DNA of 64,000 nt from Tridacna crocea (GCA_943736015.1 OX031058.1:22221001-22285000), one strand, 5' to 3'; numbered from the stretch's first letter, positions 52,165 through 62,698 are shown. Numbers and translations: made by a program. The notes: a model not told the origin generated them from the letters alone.

Positions 52165-52285
52165 TCTGTGATAAGGTTGAAAACATTGTGGAAAAAAGGA
52201 GATAAATGTGGTTACCAGCATTTTCTCTTTTTCCCACAATGTTTTCTAAAGTTTCTCTTTTTTGATGTCGCTAAAATATGTTCTT
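52165..52285 (-). mobile_element. TTAA-A MITE, right part
   Basis: GTTGAAAACATTGTGGAAAA, core GGTTACCAGCATTTTCTC, to TTTTGATGTCGCTAAAA. Confidence 0.5.
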
Positions 52286-52344
52286 TTCCTGATAAATCCA
52301 AAGACTGTTAGGATCTGGCCTGAATGTTTCATAAAATATCAGGC

Positions 52345-52398
52345 AGTGTAGATGCAGGATCAGACTGCACAAAAAGTACAGCCTTATCTTAATCTACA
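52345..52398. repeat. GTGTAGATC hairpin, copy 4
   Basis: AGTGTAGATGCAGGATCAGA pairs loosely with CCTTATCTTAATCTACA. Confidence 0.55.
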
Positions 52399-52639
52399 AC
52401 ATCTGGAAAAATTACCCAAGTTGTCAACGGTGTTATAAATGTTACATCTTGTTCCAGGAAAAGATAAAATGAGGGAAAATCAGTTTTCTTGAAACTCAAG
52501 AAATAAACCAATTCTCTAGGCCTGTAACTATGACAACATACTGAAATTCTGGTTTTTAAGTGCTTTTAAATTGAATCTCCAATCTTGAAATTTACAATGT
52601 GAATTGTAGTCAGCACAGGCACATTAAGTTATGGTAATT

Positions 52640-52700
52640 ATCTACTAGAAGACAAAATTTTTAACTATGTTGTCATCAACATTTGCAGACAACAATTTGA
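52640..52700 (-). mobile_element. TTAA-A MITE, left-end remnant
   Basis: GAAGACAAAATTTTTAACTA and ATTTGCAGACAACAATTTGA. Confidence 0.4.
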
Positions 52701-52708
52701 ATATTGCT

Positions 52709-52930
52709 TTATCCTTTACCAATCAATCTCAGGTTTTCACTACTCAAAGAAAGAAGCCTTATGAAAACATTGTTGGAAAAGGAGAAAATGCTGGTAACCA
52801 GCATTTTCTCCTTTTCCAACTATTTTTTCCCACCCTTCCCAGGACAAATATCAATTTTTGGGTCACATGAATTTTGTTGTAAGCACGTGTTTTCAATTTG
52901 GACCTGTCTAAAATTCTATCAATTTGTAAA
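52709..52930 (+). mobile_element. TTAA-A MITE, diverged tips
   Basis: TATCCTTTACCAATCAATCT, intact AATGCTGGTAACCAGCATT core, right end CTATCAATTTGTAAACAG. Confidence 0.7.
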
Positions 52931-53069
52931 CAGTTCTTTACAGATAACAAAATGTTAGACTGGTCCAAATTGGACTAATGTCCGAATGCTTCTCCCATAA
53001 GGTTGTCAAAGCCCCCACCCCTTTTTTTGAGGCTTACTAAAGCTTGGAATTATGTGGTAAAGGGTTAAG
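52931..53069 (-). mobile_element. TTAA-A MITE, internally deleted
   Basis: TTCTTTACAGATAACAAAAT, then a jump to GAATGCTTCTCCCATAAGG; ends GGTAAAGGGTTAA. Confidence 0.6.
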
Positions 53070-53137
53070 GGAATTAATTTTCAGTTTGTCTGATTTCTCG
53101 AAGGACCAGTTAACTCTCTATCAAATAACCCCATGGT

Positions 53138-53366
53138 TTAACCCATTACCACACGAGAAAAATTAAGACTGGTCCAAATTGAAAGCATTTGCAGACGACA
53201 AAATAAAGGTGACTGAAAAATTGAAATTTGTTTTGGGAAGGGTAGAAAACACTGTGGGAAAAGAAGAAAATGCTGGTTACCAGCATTTTCTCCTTTTCCC
53301 ACAGTGTTTTCAAAAGGCTTCTTTCTCAGGGGCGTCAAAAGTAGGGATTGAGTGGTAATGGGTTAA
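53138..53366 (-). mobile_element. TTAA-A MITE, full length, intact hairpin
   Basis: TTAACCCATTACCACACGAG to GGTAATGGGTTAA. A single TTAA tip fragment (TTAACTCTCTATCAAATAAC) precedes it at 53110. Confidence 0.9.
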
Positions 53367-53524
53367 AAAAAGAAGATAGCACCAGTCCTGAAAACATAGG
53401 AAAAGAAGAAAATGTCTTTTTACTACATTGCTTTTTACCCTTCCAAAGAGAAATCGTATGATTTGAAGACACAAGATTCATTGTCTGTAAATTTCAGTAT
53501 AAAACTTCACCATCTCGTCTAGAG

Positions 53525-53758
53525 TTAACCCTTTACCAAACAATAAAATTCTATACTTGTCAAAATCGAAAGCACAAGCAAAAGAAAAAGTAAATGTAAC
53601 TAAAAATTGAAATTTGTATCTAGCAGGGTAGCAAACATTGTCGGAAAACGAGAAAATGCTGGTCACCATCATTTTCTCCTTTTCCCACAATGTTTTCAAA
53701 AGGCTTTTACTAGTATCTTGGGGTCATGGAAACCAGGGATTGTGTAGTAAAGGGTTAA
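53525..53758 (-). mobile_element. TTAA-A MITE, full length
   Basis: TTAACCCTTTACCAAACAAT to AGTAAAGGGTTAA; core AATGCTGGTCACCATCATT. Confidence 0.8.
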
Positions 53759-54166
53759 AAGCAATATCAGTGTTGTTCATTTTTTCTCTCCATGGGGAGA
53801 ATCAAGTATCTGACAAATCTCGCTTCTTTTGCTTCTGTTCAAACCTGTCAACATTTAATCTGTTATATACAAAAACATGCTTTTAACCCTTACAGCACAT
53901 AGGAACCAGCTTTGCTTGCTTTTGCTAATAGTATAGGACAGGATCAGTCAGCACAGTCAGCACAAATCATTTGTACCAATTTTATCTTTAGTTGAAAGAA
54001 CAAAAAAAGATTTCATATATACCCATTGTCCATATAGTATTATAGCAGGAGAAATAATTTTCAGTTTTCCTGATTTCCCCAGGGACAGGTGACAATGTTG
54101 TTTAGTTTTTGTTGTCTCCAGTAAGAGTATCTGAGTAACAACAACGATCATGTGTTTTTGTCACCC

Positions 54167-54392
54167 TTAACTGCTTAAGGTAATACAAAATTTTAGACTT
54201 GCCCAAATGGAAAGCATATGCAGAATGACCAATGAATGTGACTAAAAAATTGAAATTTCTTTATAGGAGAGTAGAAAACATTGTGGGAAAAGGAGAAAAT
54301 GCTGGTCAGCATTTTCTCCCTTTCCCACAATGTTTTCAAAACCTTTCTTCTTCAAGGTCATTTAAGTTCGGAAAAGTGCGGTAAAGGGTTAA
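54167..54392 (-). mobile_element. TTAA-A MITE, full length
   Basis: TTAACTGCTTAAGGTAATAC to GGTAAAGGGTTAA; the apex is shortened to AATGCTGGTCAGCATT. Confidence 0.75.
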
Positions 54393-54504
54393 ACCGTGTT
54401 GGCGAGATTTTGTGAAATCTAATCTTGTCACACAACAACATGCTTGCAATCCATACCAGACAACAAAGTTATAGATTTGTTCAAATCAGCAATTGCAGAC
54501 GACA

Positions 54505-54640
54505 ATATACATATGTGCCATACTCTGAGAAAAGGGGGCTTAATGCATCTCTGTGATGCATGATTCCAGGCAACAGATCAGAGCATTACAGATGCATTAA
54601 GCCCCCTTTTCACAGACCATGGCTCATATAGATATGGCTT
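54505..54640. repeat. Family G palindrome, copy 6
   Basis: AGAAAAGGGGGCTTAATGCA pairs with TGCATTAAGCCCCCTTTTCA, outer arms TATGTGCCATAC and GACCATGGCTCATATA. The other G copies here are single-armed, so this one is a head-to-head form. Confidence 0.7.
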
Positions 54641-54659
54641 AAATGATGGTTATGTATTG

Positions 54660-54780
54660 ATCTTTGTAATAGTAGGAAACATTCTGGGAAAAGGAGAAAA
54701 TGCTGGATACCAAACAGTTATTATAGGAGCTTGTTTTCTCTGGGCTGTTGAAAATAGGGATTTTATGGCAAAAGGTTAAC
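54660..54780 (-). mobile_element. TTAA-A MITE, right part
   Basis: AATAGTAGGAAACATTCTGG to TTTTATGGCAAAAGGTTAA. Confidence 0.5.
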
Positions 54781-54950
54781 TGTTTAACCAAAGCCTTGTG
54801 TCTTTATGACCCTGAAGGAGAGAGCCTATGAAAATGTCATGAGAAGATGTCTGACAGTGCTTTCATTATAGTTGGGTCTAAAATCTTGTTTGGTTAAAGG
54901 TCAATCCTTTCCTAATTAACCCTGTGCTTTAACTTCCCAGTCATGAAGAT

Positions 54951-55190
54951 TTAACCCATTACCACTCAATCCCTACTTTTGACGCCCCTGAGAAAGAAAC
55001 CTTTTGAAAACACTGTGGGAAAAGGAGAAAATGCTGGTAACCAGCATTTTCTCCTTTTCCCACAGTGTTTTCTGCCCTTCCCAGAACAAATTTCAATTTT
55101 TCAGTCACCTTTATTTTGTCGTCTGCAAATGCTTTCAATTTGGACCAGTCTAAAATTTTGTCGTGTGGTAAAGACTAAAGATTTAATGTC
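54951..55190 (+). mobile_element. TTAA-A MITE, best reference copy
   Basis: In order: TTAA; tip CCCATTACCACTCAATCC; GACGCCCCTGAGAAAGAAAC; hairpin arms GAAAACACTGTGGGAAAAGG and CCTTTTCCCACAGTGTTTTC around AATGCTGGTAACCAGCATT; AATTTTTCAGTCACC; GTCGTCTGCAAATGCTTTC; GGACCAGTCTAAAATTTTG; and tip TCGTGTGGTAAAG. The right TTAA has decayed to CTAA. Confidence 0.9.
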
Positions 55191-55226
55191 CATTCTAGTA
55201 ATTTCAATTTTTTAATAGTCAAGGAT

Positions 55227-55330
55227 TTAACCCTTTACCAAACAGTCCCTGATTTTTACAACCCAGAGGAAGAACTCTTCTGAAAACATTGTGGAAAAAG
55301 GAGAAAATGCTGGGAACCAGTATTTTCTCC
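55227..55330 (+). mobile_element. TTAA-A MITE, outer copy, left part
   Basis: TTAACCCTTTACCAAACAGT to ACCAGTATTTTCTCC. The nested copy starts at the next base, and the outer one resumes at 55560. Confidence 0.75.
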
Positions 55331-55559
55331 TTAACCCTTTACCAAACAATCCCTGGTTTTTACAACCCTGAGAAAGAAGCCTCTTGAAAACATTGTGGGA
55401 AAAGGAGAAAATGCTGGTAACCAGCATTTTCTCCTTTTTTCACAATGTTTTCTACCCTGCTATAAATCAATTTCAGTTTTTGAGTTATGTTCATTTTGTC
55501 GTCTGCAAGTGCTTTCAATTTGGACCAGTCTAAGATTTTGTCGTTTGGGAAAGAGTTAA
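55331..55559 (+). mobile_element. TTAA-A MITE nested in another TTAA-A MITE
   Basis: TTAACCCTTTACCAAACAAT to GGGAAAGAGTTAA, with an intact core. Confidence 0.85.
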
Positions 55560-55730
55560 TTAAAGGAGAAAATGCTGGGAACCAGTATTTTCTACTTTTC
55601 CCAAAATGTTTTCAACTCTTATTAAGTGAAAGTTTCAATGTTTGAGTCACGCTTATTTTGTCATCTGCAAATGCTTTCAGTATGGAAAAGTCTAAAATTT
55701 TGTCATCTGGTAAAGTTGGTAAAGACTTAA
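55560..55730 (+). mobile_element. TTAA-A MITE, outer copy, right part
   Basis: AAAGGAGAAAATGCTGGGAA repeats the core already present to the left of the nested copy, so about 33 bp are duplicated around the insertion. It ends GGTAAAGACTTAA, 35 bp before exon j. Confidence 0.75.
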
Positions 55731-55765
55731 TGTTTCTGTCATGCATTGCTTTGTGTCTCTTCCAG

Positions 55766-55872
55766 GTTCTGGTGTGTTATATGTATGTGTACATTGTGCT
55801 AACAATGTGATGGTATCAGACAGTACAGGATTCTCTGATCCATATTGTGTTGTTTTCTGTGATAGGAGAAGA
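55766..55872 (+). CDS. SMP/C2 lipid-transfer protein, exon j (second C2, strands 1-3)
   Basis: The acceptor is TTTGTGTCTCTTCCAG and the donor GTAAGT. The exon gives SGVLYVCVHCANNVMVSDST, then GFSDPYCVVFCDRRR. 'Gly-Val-Leu-Tyr-Val' is C2 strand 1. 'Asp-Ser-Thr-Gly-Phe-Ser-Asp-Pro-Tyr' is a clear calcium loop 1 with both aspartates, matching the DxxGxSDPY consensus. This is the strongest single piece of evidence for a C2 protein here. Confidence 0.9.
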
Positions 55873-56039
55873 GTAAGTCTAATTTATAAATGACTTTGTC
55901 ACTTTGCCAACCAGAAGGATAACTGGTACCAATTTTTAGCACCCCTAATTTCTATCTGAGCATGATGATATTTATGATGATAGAATTTATATATCTCTCT
56001 CGCTGGTGATCATTGTTTCCATAATGGTTATATGGGAAA

Positions 56040-56145
56040 GCAGCCAGTGGCTTGGAAAGAATGTTGTGGAATGAGAAACTCCAGAAAAGCATGGATAGGT
56101 GCACTTACCACTGCTTTAAAACTGAAATAATGTTGAAAACGGGTT
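56040..56145 (+). repeat. SINE tail fragment
   Basis: CAGCCAGTGGCTTGGAAAGA, GCATGGATAGGTGCACTTAC and ATAATGTTGAAAACGG. Confidence 0.55.
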
Positions 56146-56152
56146 TAACCCT

Positions 56153-56362
56153 TTATGACATGCCTGTGTTTCAACAAGTGTGACAGAGAAGGCTTTTGGA
56201 AAGAAAACGGAAAAAAAAAGAGAGAAAATGCTGATATGGAGCATTTTCTCTTTTTTCAACTGTTTTCTGTCCTGTCAGAGGACTTCAGTTCATTTGTATC
56301 TCTTTCACTTTGTTATCTACAGAAACTTTGACTTTGGAAGAGTATAAAATTTGCCTTTTGAT
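56153..56362 (+). mobile_element. TTAA-A MITE, diverged
   Basis: TTAACCCTTTATGACATGCC, core AATGCTGATATGGAGCATT, right end TTTGCCTTTTGATAC. Confidence 0.6.
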
Positions 56363-56437
56363 ACACGCTATGCAAACAAACAAGCAACAAACAAACAATG
56401 TTTTAGTTGCTTTCAAACTTTCCAACAATTAACTTCA

Positions 56438-56750
56438 GAAAGGTATGGGGATTGTAAGATTCTTAAAAGCCTTTTGAGAAAGTCAGTTATCAGGTAGTTA
56501 AGAAAGATTACAAGGATGAGAGGTTCTTAAAAGCCTGTTGAGAGAGTTGGTTATAAGGTAGTTAAGAAAGGTTTGGGGTATTAGAGGTTCTTAAAAGCCT
56601 CTTGAAAAAGTTGGTTATCAGGTAGTTAAGAAAGGTATGGGGGAATAAAAATCCTAAAAAGCCTATTTAGAAAGTCAGTTATCAGATAGTTAAGAAAGGT
56701 TTGGGGTATTAGAGGTTCTTAAAAGCCTCTTGAGAAAGTTGCTTATCATA
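56438..56750 (+). repeat. Minisatellite, ~63-bp period, five units
   Basis: Each unit has TTCTTAAAAGCCT, GAGAAAGTCAGTTATCAGG and TAGTTAAGAAAGGT. Units differ at several positions, so the array is not recent. It lies in the intron after exon j. Confidence 0.85.
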
Positions 56751-57104
56751 TAATCTAACATGACACGCGAATTTGGCTCTATAAACACAGTGCAAGGAAA
56801 GCGTGGTAAAATCTGCGACAATCTCTGTAGAGTGACGTCATTCTGTGTCAAGTGACGTCTTTCCATGAGTGAGTTATTCAATGGAACATAATCTTTATCT
56901 GCGTTTTTACTCTTAGTTTGAACTTGTTTTCCTTTCATTAAGAATTAGTCACGTTGGAATCGAAATAATCTTCTTTCTATCGTGGTATATCGTTCAAACT
57001 TCTTTTGACATTTTGCATTACAGGTACTATGATATCTTTTATACCTTATTTATTGAACCAAATGTGCACTTTTATATTTGCACTACCCTGATTAAGGCTT
57101 TAGG

Positions 57105-57240
57105 GGAAAAGGAGTATTTTCTCCTATTTCCAAATTTTCTACACTTTTAGAGAAAAACTTCAGCTTTTAATCTGTAATTAATTTGTCCTCTTCAAATGCT
57201 TTCAAATTTGACAGGTCCAAATTTTGTGATCTGATTATGT
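57105..57240 (+). mobile_element. TTAA-A MITE, right half, degraded
   Basis: GGGGAAAAGGAGTATTTTCT and GTCCTCTTCAAATGCTTTC. Confidence 0.45.
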
Positions 57241-57431
57241 GTTTATGAGAATCCTTGACAGAAATTATCCAAAGAACTAGATGAGTAGAGTAAGATAAGA
57301 TAGCATTTACACTTGCAGAGTGAATTGATCTGCAAAATATGTTCATTATTGCACAATGAAGGATAAGAGTTACTATGACTCAAGAGTATACTGAAAGACA
57401 TGAAATTTTATTGGTATCACTACTTTTTCAG

Positions 57432-57515
57432 GTATTAACTACGCCATATATAGCTCAAACTACAAATCCTTCATGGGAGTCATACACAGAATTTTTTGTA
57501 AAAGACTTCACACAG
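57432..57515 (+). CDS. SMP/C2 lipid-transfer protein, exon k (second C2)
   Basis: A phase 0 exon of 28 codons after a CACTACTTTTTCAG acceptor, with a GTGAGT donor. It gives VLTTPYIAQTTNPSWESYTE and FFVKDFTQ. 'Thr-x-Asn-Pro-Ser-Trp-x-x-x-x-x-Phe-Phe-Val' is the C2 signature between strands 4 and 5. A family D element starts 35 bp into the following intron. Confidence 0.9.
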
Positions 57516-57550
57516 GTGAGTCAGTGAGAACAAATCATCCTTAACATTTT

Positions 57551-58800
57551 TAGCTCACCTGAGCACAATGTGCTCAAGGGGAGCTTTTAGGATCACCCAG
57601 TGTCCGTCTTGCGTCGTCCATTGTGCGTCGTCAACAATTCTTTAAACATCAACTCCTCCTAAACCGCTGGGCCAATTTGAACCAAACTGGGCTGGAATGT
57701 TCCGTGGGAGGTCCTCTTTAAAAACTGTTCACAGAATTTGATTCCGTCAAAAACTCTGGTTGCCATGGCAACGAAATGGAATTTTTTTAGGAAATTCTTT
57801 AAAAATCTTCTTCTCTGAAACCGCTGGTCAGATTTTAAAATAATTTCACAGAGATGTTCCTTGGGTGACCCTTTTCAAAAATTGTTCGCGAAATTCTGAT
57901 CTGTCAAGAAACATGGCTCTGGTGAATGGGGGCTTCTTGCACTATACAGAAATGAAGAAATTCTTAAAAATTATTCTTCTCAGAAACCGCTGGCCAGATT
58001 TTAAAATAATTTCACACAGATGTTCCTTGGATGACCCTTTTCAAAAACTGTTCGCGAAATTTTGATCCGTCAAGAAACATGGCTCTGGTGAATGGGGGCT
58101 TCTTGCACTATACAGAAATGAAGAAATTCTTAAAAATTCTTCTTCTCTGAAACTGTTGGTCAGATTTTGAAATAATTTCACACAGATGTTCCTTGGATGA
58201 CCCTTTTCAAAAACTGTTCATGAAATTTTGATAGGTCAAGAAACATGGCTCTGGTGAATGGGGGCTACTTGCACTATAGGGAAATGAAGAAATTTTTAAA
58301 AATTCTTCTTCTCGAGAACGGCTGGTCAGATTTTGAAATAATTTCACAGAGATGTTCCTTGGATGATCTTTTCAAATAGTGTTATGAAAGTTTGATTCAT
58401 CGAGAAACATTGGTCTGGTGAATGGGGGCTACTTGCACTATATAGAAATGAAGAAATTCTTGAAAATTCTTCTTCTCTGAAACGGCTGGTCAGATTTGAA
58501 AATTGTTTCACGGAAATATTCCTTGAATGGCCTTTTTGAAAATTTATTCGCGAAATTTTGATAGGTCAAGAAACATGGCTCTGGTGAATGGGGGCTACTT
58601 GCACTGTACGGAAATTAAGAAACTCCAAAAAATTCTTCTTTTGACACTGCTGGTCAGATTTTGAAAGGACTTTTACAGGTGACCTATTAAAAATTGCTTG
58701 GCAAAATAATGATTTTGTCTCCAGTGTTTCAATAAAAAAAAAAGGCTGTGGTCCTCTCAAAAATTCAGGTGAGCGATCCAGGGCCATCTTGGCTCTCTTG
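57551..58800 (+). mobile_element. AGCTCACCTGA element (family D), copy 2
   Basis: Same ends as copy 1 (AGCTCACCTGAGCACAATGT and AAAAATTCAGGTGAGCGATC). About six ~164-bp units make up the body, from 57811 on. Units are more alike within this copy than I would expect from independent drift, which suggests homogenisation. Confidence 0.8.
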
Positions 58801-58842
58801 TTCTTTACAGGCTTTTTTTGAGAGAGATCATTATACTTCCTG

Positions 58843-59068
58843 AACCCATTACCACACAATCCCTACTTCTGACACCCCTGAGAAAGAAGCCTTTTGAAAA
58901 CACTGTGGGAAAAGGAGAAAATGCTGGTAACCAGCATTTTCTCTTTTTCCCACAGTGTTTACTACCCTTCCCAGAACAAATTTCAATTTTTCAGTCACCT
59001 TTATTTTGTCATCTGTAAATGATTTCAGTTTGAACCAGTCTAAAATTTTCTTGTGTGGTAAAGAGTTA
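58843..59068 (+). mobile_element. TTAA-A MITE, full length
   Basis: AACCCATTACCACACAATCC to GGTAAAGAGTTAA; the left TTAA reads TGAA. Confidence 0.85.
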
Positions 59069-59499
59069 AATAGATATACTTCCTTGACCACTGGGCAAAC
59101 CATAGGTTATGTGTTGATCAAGTACTACAGCTGTATCATGTGGCTTGATATGCACATACAGGGAACATTTCTTTGCCAGAAATGCAATGACAAACACTTT
59201 TTTTTTTATAATCAATTTTTAACATGGTCTATCAAATCCATTGGCAGTTATGACTGATAGACTGATAGATGTGAATAAATTTACTGTAGTTGCTGATGTC
59301 TTTGCTTATTGATTTTCTGGTGCACCATTATATTAAAGATCATATGACTGACAGCAAAATGGAAACCCCTTTGATATAAATGAGGTTACATGTAGTTTTG
59401 GAATCAGTCGCGTTGTGACGAGAGTTCCCTGACAATACAGTTCTGAGACATGCTTTTTTGAGAGTATTCACCAATCCAAATTGTATTAACATGATTTGT

Positions 59500-59640
59500 T
59501 ATAAGTCATTCTTTGTGAAAAGGGGTTTAGTGCAAGTGCTAAAAGTAATTGTTTCATGTTGGCCTGCACATTTCACACGGGCTGACATGAGTTGATACTT
59601 TTCGCTACATGTAAATTTTCTGAAAGTCTGACAAATGAAT
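59500..59640 (+). repeat. Family G repeat, copy 7
   Basis: ATTCTTTGTGAAAAGGGGTT and GCACATTTCACACGGGCTGA. Confidence 0.55.
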
Positions 59641-60120
59641 CAGTAGACAAAGAAGATTTATGGATCCATAATTATGTGATGACTTGTGTGATATAATTAT
59701 TATCAAAATACATTAACTATAAACCTTTTTAGAGAGAACTGCTTACTTTACATTTCTTTTACACATCAGAAATTTGATTTACTTTGAAATTTAGACACTC
59801 TGTAGAGTGAGACTGAGAGTACAATTTAGCATGGTTGATGAATAGAGCACCTGAATATTGAATTATCTTTGTGTGTAGAAAAGCTAGCGACTTTAGAAGA
59901 AGTGTTTTGCACAAGTTTTATACTAAGAATGCATAGATAGTTGCCAGAATGGTATCAAATCAAAGATAGTCTCTCGGAAGACTAAAAAGTCATCTGCAAA
60001 AGGTTGTTAGATAAGATCAAGCACATACATCTCTTACGGTTCATTAAATTATCGAAAAAGACACCAAAAAAACTCAGGAAGACTTAATCTTCAGCTTAGC
60101 ATGATACGACCATTCACTGT
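59641..60120. other. Intron DNA without clear features
   Basis: No repeat or gene supported. Confidence 0.4.
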
Positions 60121-60126
60121 TTACAG

Positions 60127-60216
60127 TGCCAGCTATCCTTCTATGTGTTTGACTGGGATGGGACCAACACGATTAACGATGATTTCCTGGGATCAGCTGT
60201 CTACAACATGTTACAG
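60127..60216 (+). CDS. SMP/C2 lipid-transfer protein, exon l (second C2, calcium loop 3)
   Basis: A phase 0 exon of 30 codons; acceptor CACTGTTTACAG, donor GTAGAT. It gives CQLSFYVFDWDGTNTINDDF and LGSAVYNMLQ. 'Phe-Asp-Trp-Asp-Gly...Asn-Asp-Asp-Phe-Leu-Gly' is the third C2 loop; the Asp pair in FDWDG and the Asp before Phe-Leu-Gly are the usual calcium ligands. With the two in exon j, at least four of five ligands are kept, so this C2 domain is likely to bind calcium. Confidence 0.9.
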
Positions 60217-60238
60217 GTAGATATGTAAAATGTCAATT

Positions 60239-60400
60239 AATTCTTTACTAGATTACTAAATTTTACTCAGTTCATACTGCAGATGTATCTCAAATGGTGG
60301 AGTTTGTCTTTGAGAGGGTAGAAAACATTGGAAAATGCCACATTTCTCCTTTTCCCACAATGTTTTTAAAAGCTATCTTTGCATGGATGGTCAAAAAAGC
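60239..60400 (-). mobile_element. TTAA-A MITE, degraded
   Basis: TTAATTCTTTACTAGATTAC and GAGGGTAGAAAACATTGG, 20 bp after the exon l donor. Confidence 0.5.
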
Positions 60401-60531
60401 AGTCAATAATACATACTGGTTTATTCAGAGTTGAAAGCTTGAAGACTATTGTTTGAATGTTTTAGCTAAAGAATACAAAAAAGGTTTGTGCCTTGTGAAT
60501 CAGACATTTCACACAGGTGGAGTAATAAAAC

Positions 60532-60736
60532 TTAACCCTTTCCCAAACAACAGTTTGCAGACGACCGTGTTAGATTTGGAGAAAATGGCAGAAAGTTCTC
60601 AAGAAGGGTAGAAAACACTGTGGGCAAAGGAGAAATTGCTGGTTACGAGCAATTTCTCCTTTTTCCACAGTGTTTTCAAAACACTTATACTACAGACATG
60701 TAAAAACCAGGGCTTGTTTTGTCCCAAGTGGTATTA
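60532..60736 (-). mobile_element. TTAA-C MITE
   Basis: TTAACCCTTTCCCAAACAAC, core AAATTGCTGGTTACGAGCAA, right part CAGACATGTAAAAACCAGGG. The right tip is altered. Confidence 0.7.
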
Positions 60737-60881
60737 ACTTTTTAATTGATATTTGGCTTTAAAAAAAAAAGAAACATCTTGTTCAAATCAAATGGATGTG
60801 GGTCTTCAGTATTTGACACCTGGCATCAAGCATTGAACTCCTGTGGAGTTTTATTTCAGCCCATTTTGTACACACAATATT

Positions 60882-61734
60882 TAGGGGTGTAAAGATACAT
60901 CGATGCATCGCAATTGTGACTGTCTGGATAGCAATGCATCGATTGCTATGTCTGACATCGATAACAATCGCTGATATTTTGTTCAACAATCGATAGTTTT
61001 GATAGTCAATACTAGAAATTATTGTTAGCTTGATGTAATCTACTGTTTTGGGTTCTTTTCGAAAGAATGAAATAATGAATAAAGACCGGTTCAACGCTGA
61101 GTTCTTTGTTACTATAAGGCATGCTCGATTTCAGTCTTTAGTATACACCTTTTGGACATTAAAGATCGATACCATATGTTCGAGAAGACATGAAAAATTT
61201 CTATTGTCTTTTAAACGTGTGTTAACCATTGTCTCAAATTTGACTATATTTTATATTTATATACTCAGTAGCTTTAATGATCAGCAAATGATTGGAAATT
61301 ATATTTATTGTCCATGATTGATTTTGCATGACTTTTTCATACTTTCTAATCAAGCGCGCCTATATATGTGTTTATGTCGTCTGTGTTGGCTGCTAGTTTT
61401 GAGATCATGAAGTTGGAAAGTCCAATGTTTGAGCCCATTTAGGATTTCTTAAAGAGGGAGCAACTGCTGATGAAAAGCAAGTAGCATGTAGATAATGTTA
61501 TATGATACTGAAACATGATGGGAACATGATAACTTTGCATAGCAAACATCCGACATTTGCTGTCGAGCTCCATGAACTGCCGGAAACCAGGTATTGAAGA
61601 AGATCTTATATAACCCGATAGTATCATGATGCATCACAAAATATGGTTGTCTCGATAGTGATAGTATCATGATATTGATGCAGCGATAGTAAAAATATCA
61701 TGATAGTCATTTTTCAGGCTGATAGTCAGCCCTA
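60882..61734. mobile_element. 853-bp hAT-like non-autonomous element with 8-bp target duplication
   Basis: ACAATATT flanks both sides (60874-60881 and 61735-61742). The tips are TAGGGGTG and, in reverse complement, TAGGGCTG. Inside the left end are GATACATCGATGCATCG motifs and inside the right end CGATAGTATCATGATGCATC and relatives. An 8-bp duplication and TAGGG tips fit the hAT superfamily. Frames up to 103 codons show no transposase motif. Confidence 0.85.
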
Positions 61735-61825
61735 ACAATATTGCAACATTACTTCTCTGCAAGGACAATAAGATTTTATTCTAGAATCATAAATGTTAGT
61801 TAAATAATAGGTTCTAAAGATTCAT

Positions 61826-62114
61826 TTAACTCTTTACCAAACAACAAAATCTTAGACTGGTCCAAATTGAAAGCACTTGCAGACGACAAAATAAATGAAA
61901 CTCAAGAATTGAAATTTGTTTCCAGCTGGGTAGAAAACATTGTGGGAAAAGGAGAAAATGCTGGTTACCAGCATTTTCTCCTTTTCAGACAATGTTTTCT
62001 ACAGGCCAAAGGAGAAAACACTGGTTATTAACATTTTCTCCTTTTCCCACAATATTTTCTACAGGCATCTTTCTCAGGGTCGTCAAAAGTAGTGATTGTA
62101 TGGTAATGGGTTAA
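61826..62114 (-). mobile_element. TTAA-A MITE with duplicated core
   Basis: TTAACTCTTTACCAAACAAC to GGTAATGGGTTAA. After the normal core a second, diverged one follows (AAAGGAGAAAACACTGGTTA), and both are followed by TTTTCTACAGGC, so about 60 bp are repeated. Confidence 0.8.
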
Positions 62115-62177
62115 GCATTTGTTGATGAATAATTGTCCAGTAGTTCTTTCTGTCACACATCACATTTGCTTTTACAG

Positions 62178-62313
62178 GAGGAAACCTCTGTATCCCATAA
62201 AACCCTAATTTTGGGCTACAACAAACAAGGTCAAGGCCAGGTGACAGACATATCTTTAGGTCAGATTACTGTATCATTAGTGTTCAGATCTGTAGCCTCT
62301 GTGGAAAGATCAG
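62178..62313 (+). CDS. SMP/C2 lipid-transfer protein, exon m (end of second C2)
   Basis: The acceptor is TTTGCTTTTACAG and the donor GTAAAG. It gives EETSVSHKTLILGYNKQGQG, QVTDISLGQITVSLVFRSVA and SVERS. 'Gly-Gln-Ile-Thr-Val-Ser-Leu-Val-Phe' is the last C2 strand. The exon ends one base into a codon. Confidence 0.85.
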
Positions 62314-62486
62314 GTAAAGTGACTTTATTCATACTTTCTTGGGAGTAATATGATAAATGGATAGGTTTCTAAATACTTTCTCTTTCTTGACCATCTCAAG
62401 TTTCAACACTTGAATTAAATGGAAAATACAGTTATTGTAGATGGGTATATTTTGGGCAGCTTAGAAAAAAGGAAATTTGTATTCAG

Positions 62487-62612
62487 TTAACCCTTTGCAA
62501 CACAACCCTGACTTTTAAGAAACCTTTTGAAAATATTGTAGGAAAAAACTGGTAAAACTGTCAGTTTCAATAACACTTTTTTATTTTCATGTGGTAAAAA
62601 GATAACATTTGT
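62487..62612 (+). mobile_element. TTAA-A MITE, left part with fused tip
   Basis: TTAACCCTTTGCAACACAAC, then AACCTTTTGAAAATATTGTA, ending near CATGTGGTAAAAAG. Confidence 0.5.
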
Positions 62613-62650
62613 AGCTTTCACAAAAGCATTAATTCATTGATTGGCCATTA

Positions 62651-62698
62651 TATATTGCCCTGATATGATGGAATTATATTGCCCTGATATGATGGAAT
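62651..62698 (+). repeat. 24-bp tandem duplication
   Basis: ATTGCCCTGATATGATGGAA occurs twice with a 24-bp period and no difference that I can see. Confidence 0.85.

Noticed and set aside
53138..53338. Recurrent peptide with 'KGENAGNQHFLLFPQCF' in many frames as a small gene family
   Set aside because: It is the translation of the TTAA-A hairpin and occurs in both orientations wherever the MITE is, with no conserved start or stop.
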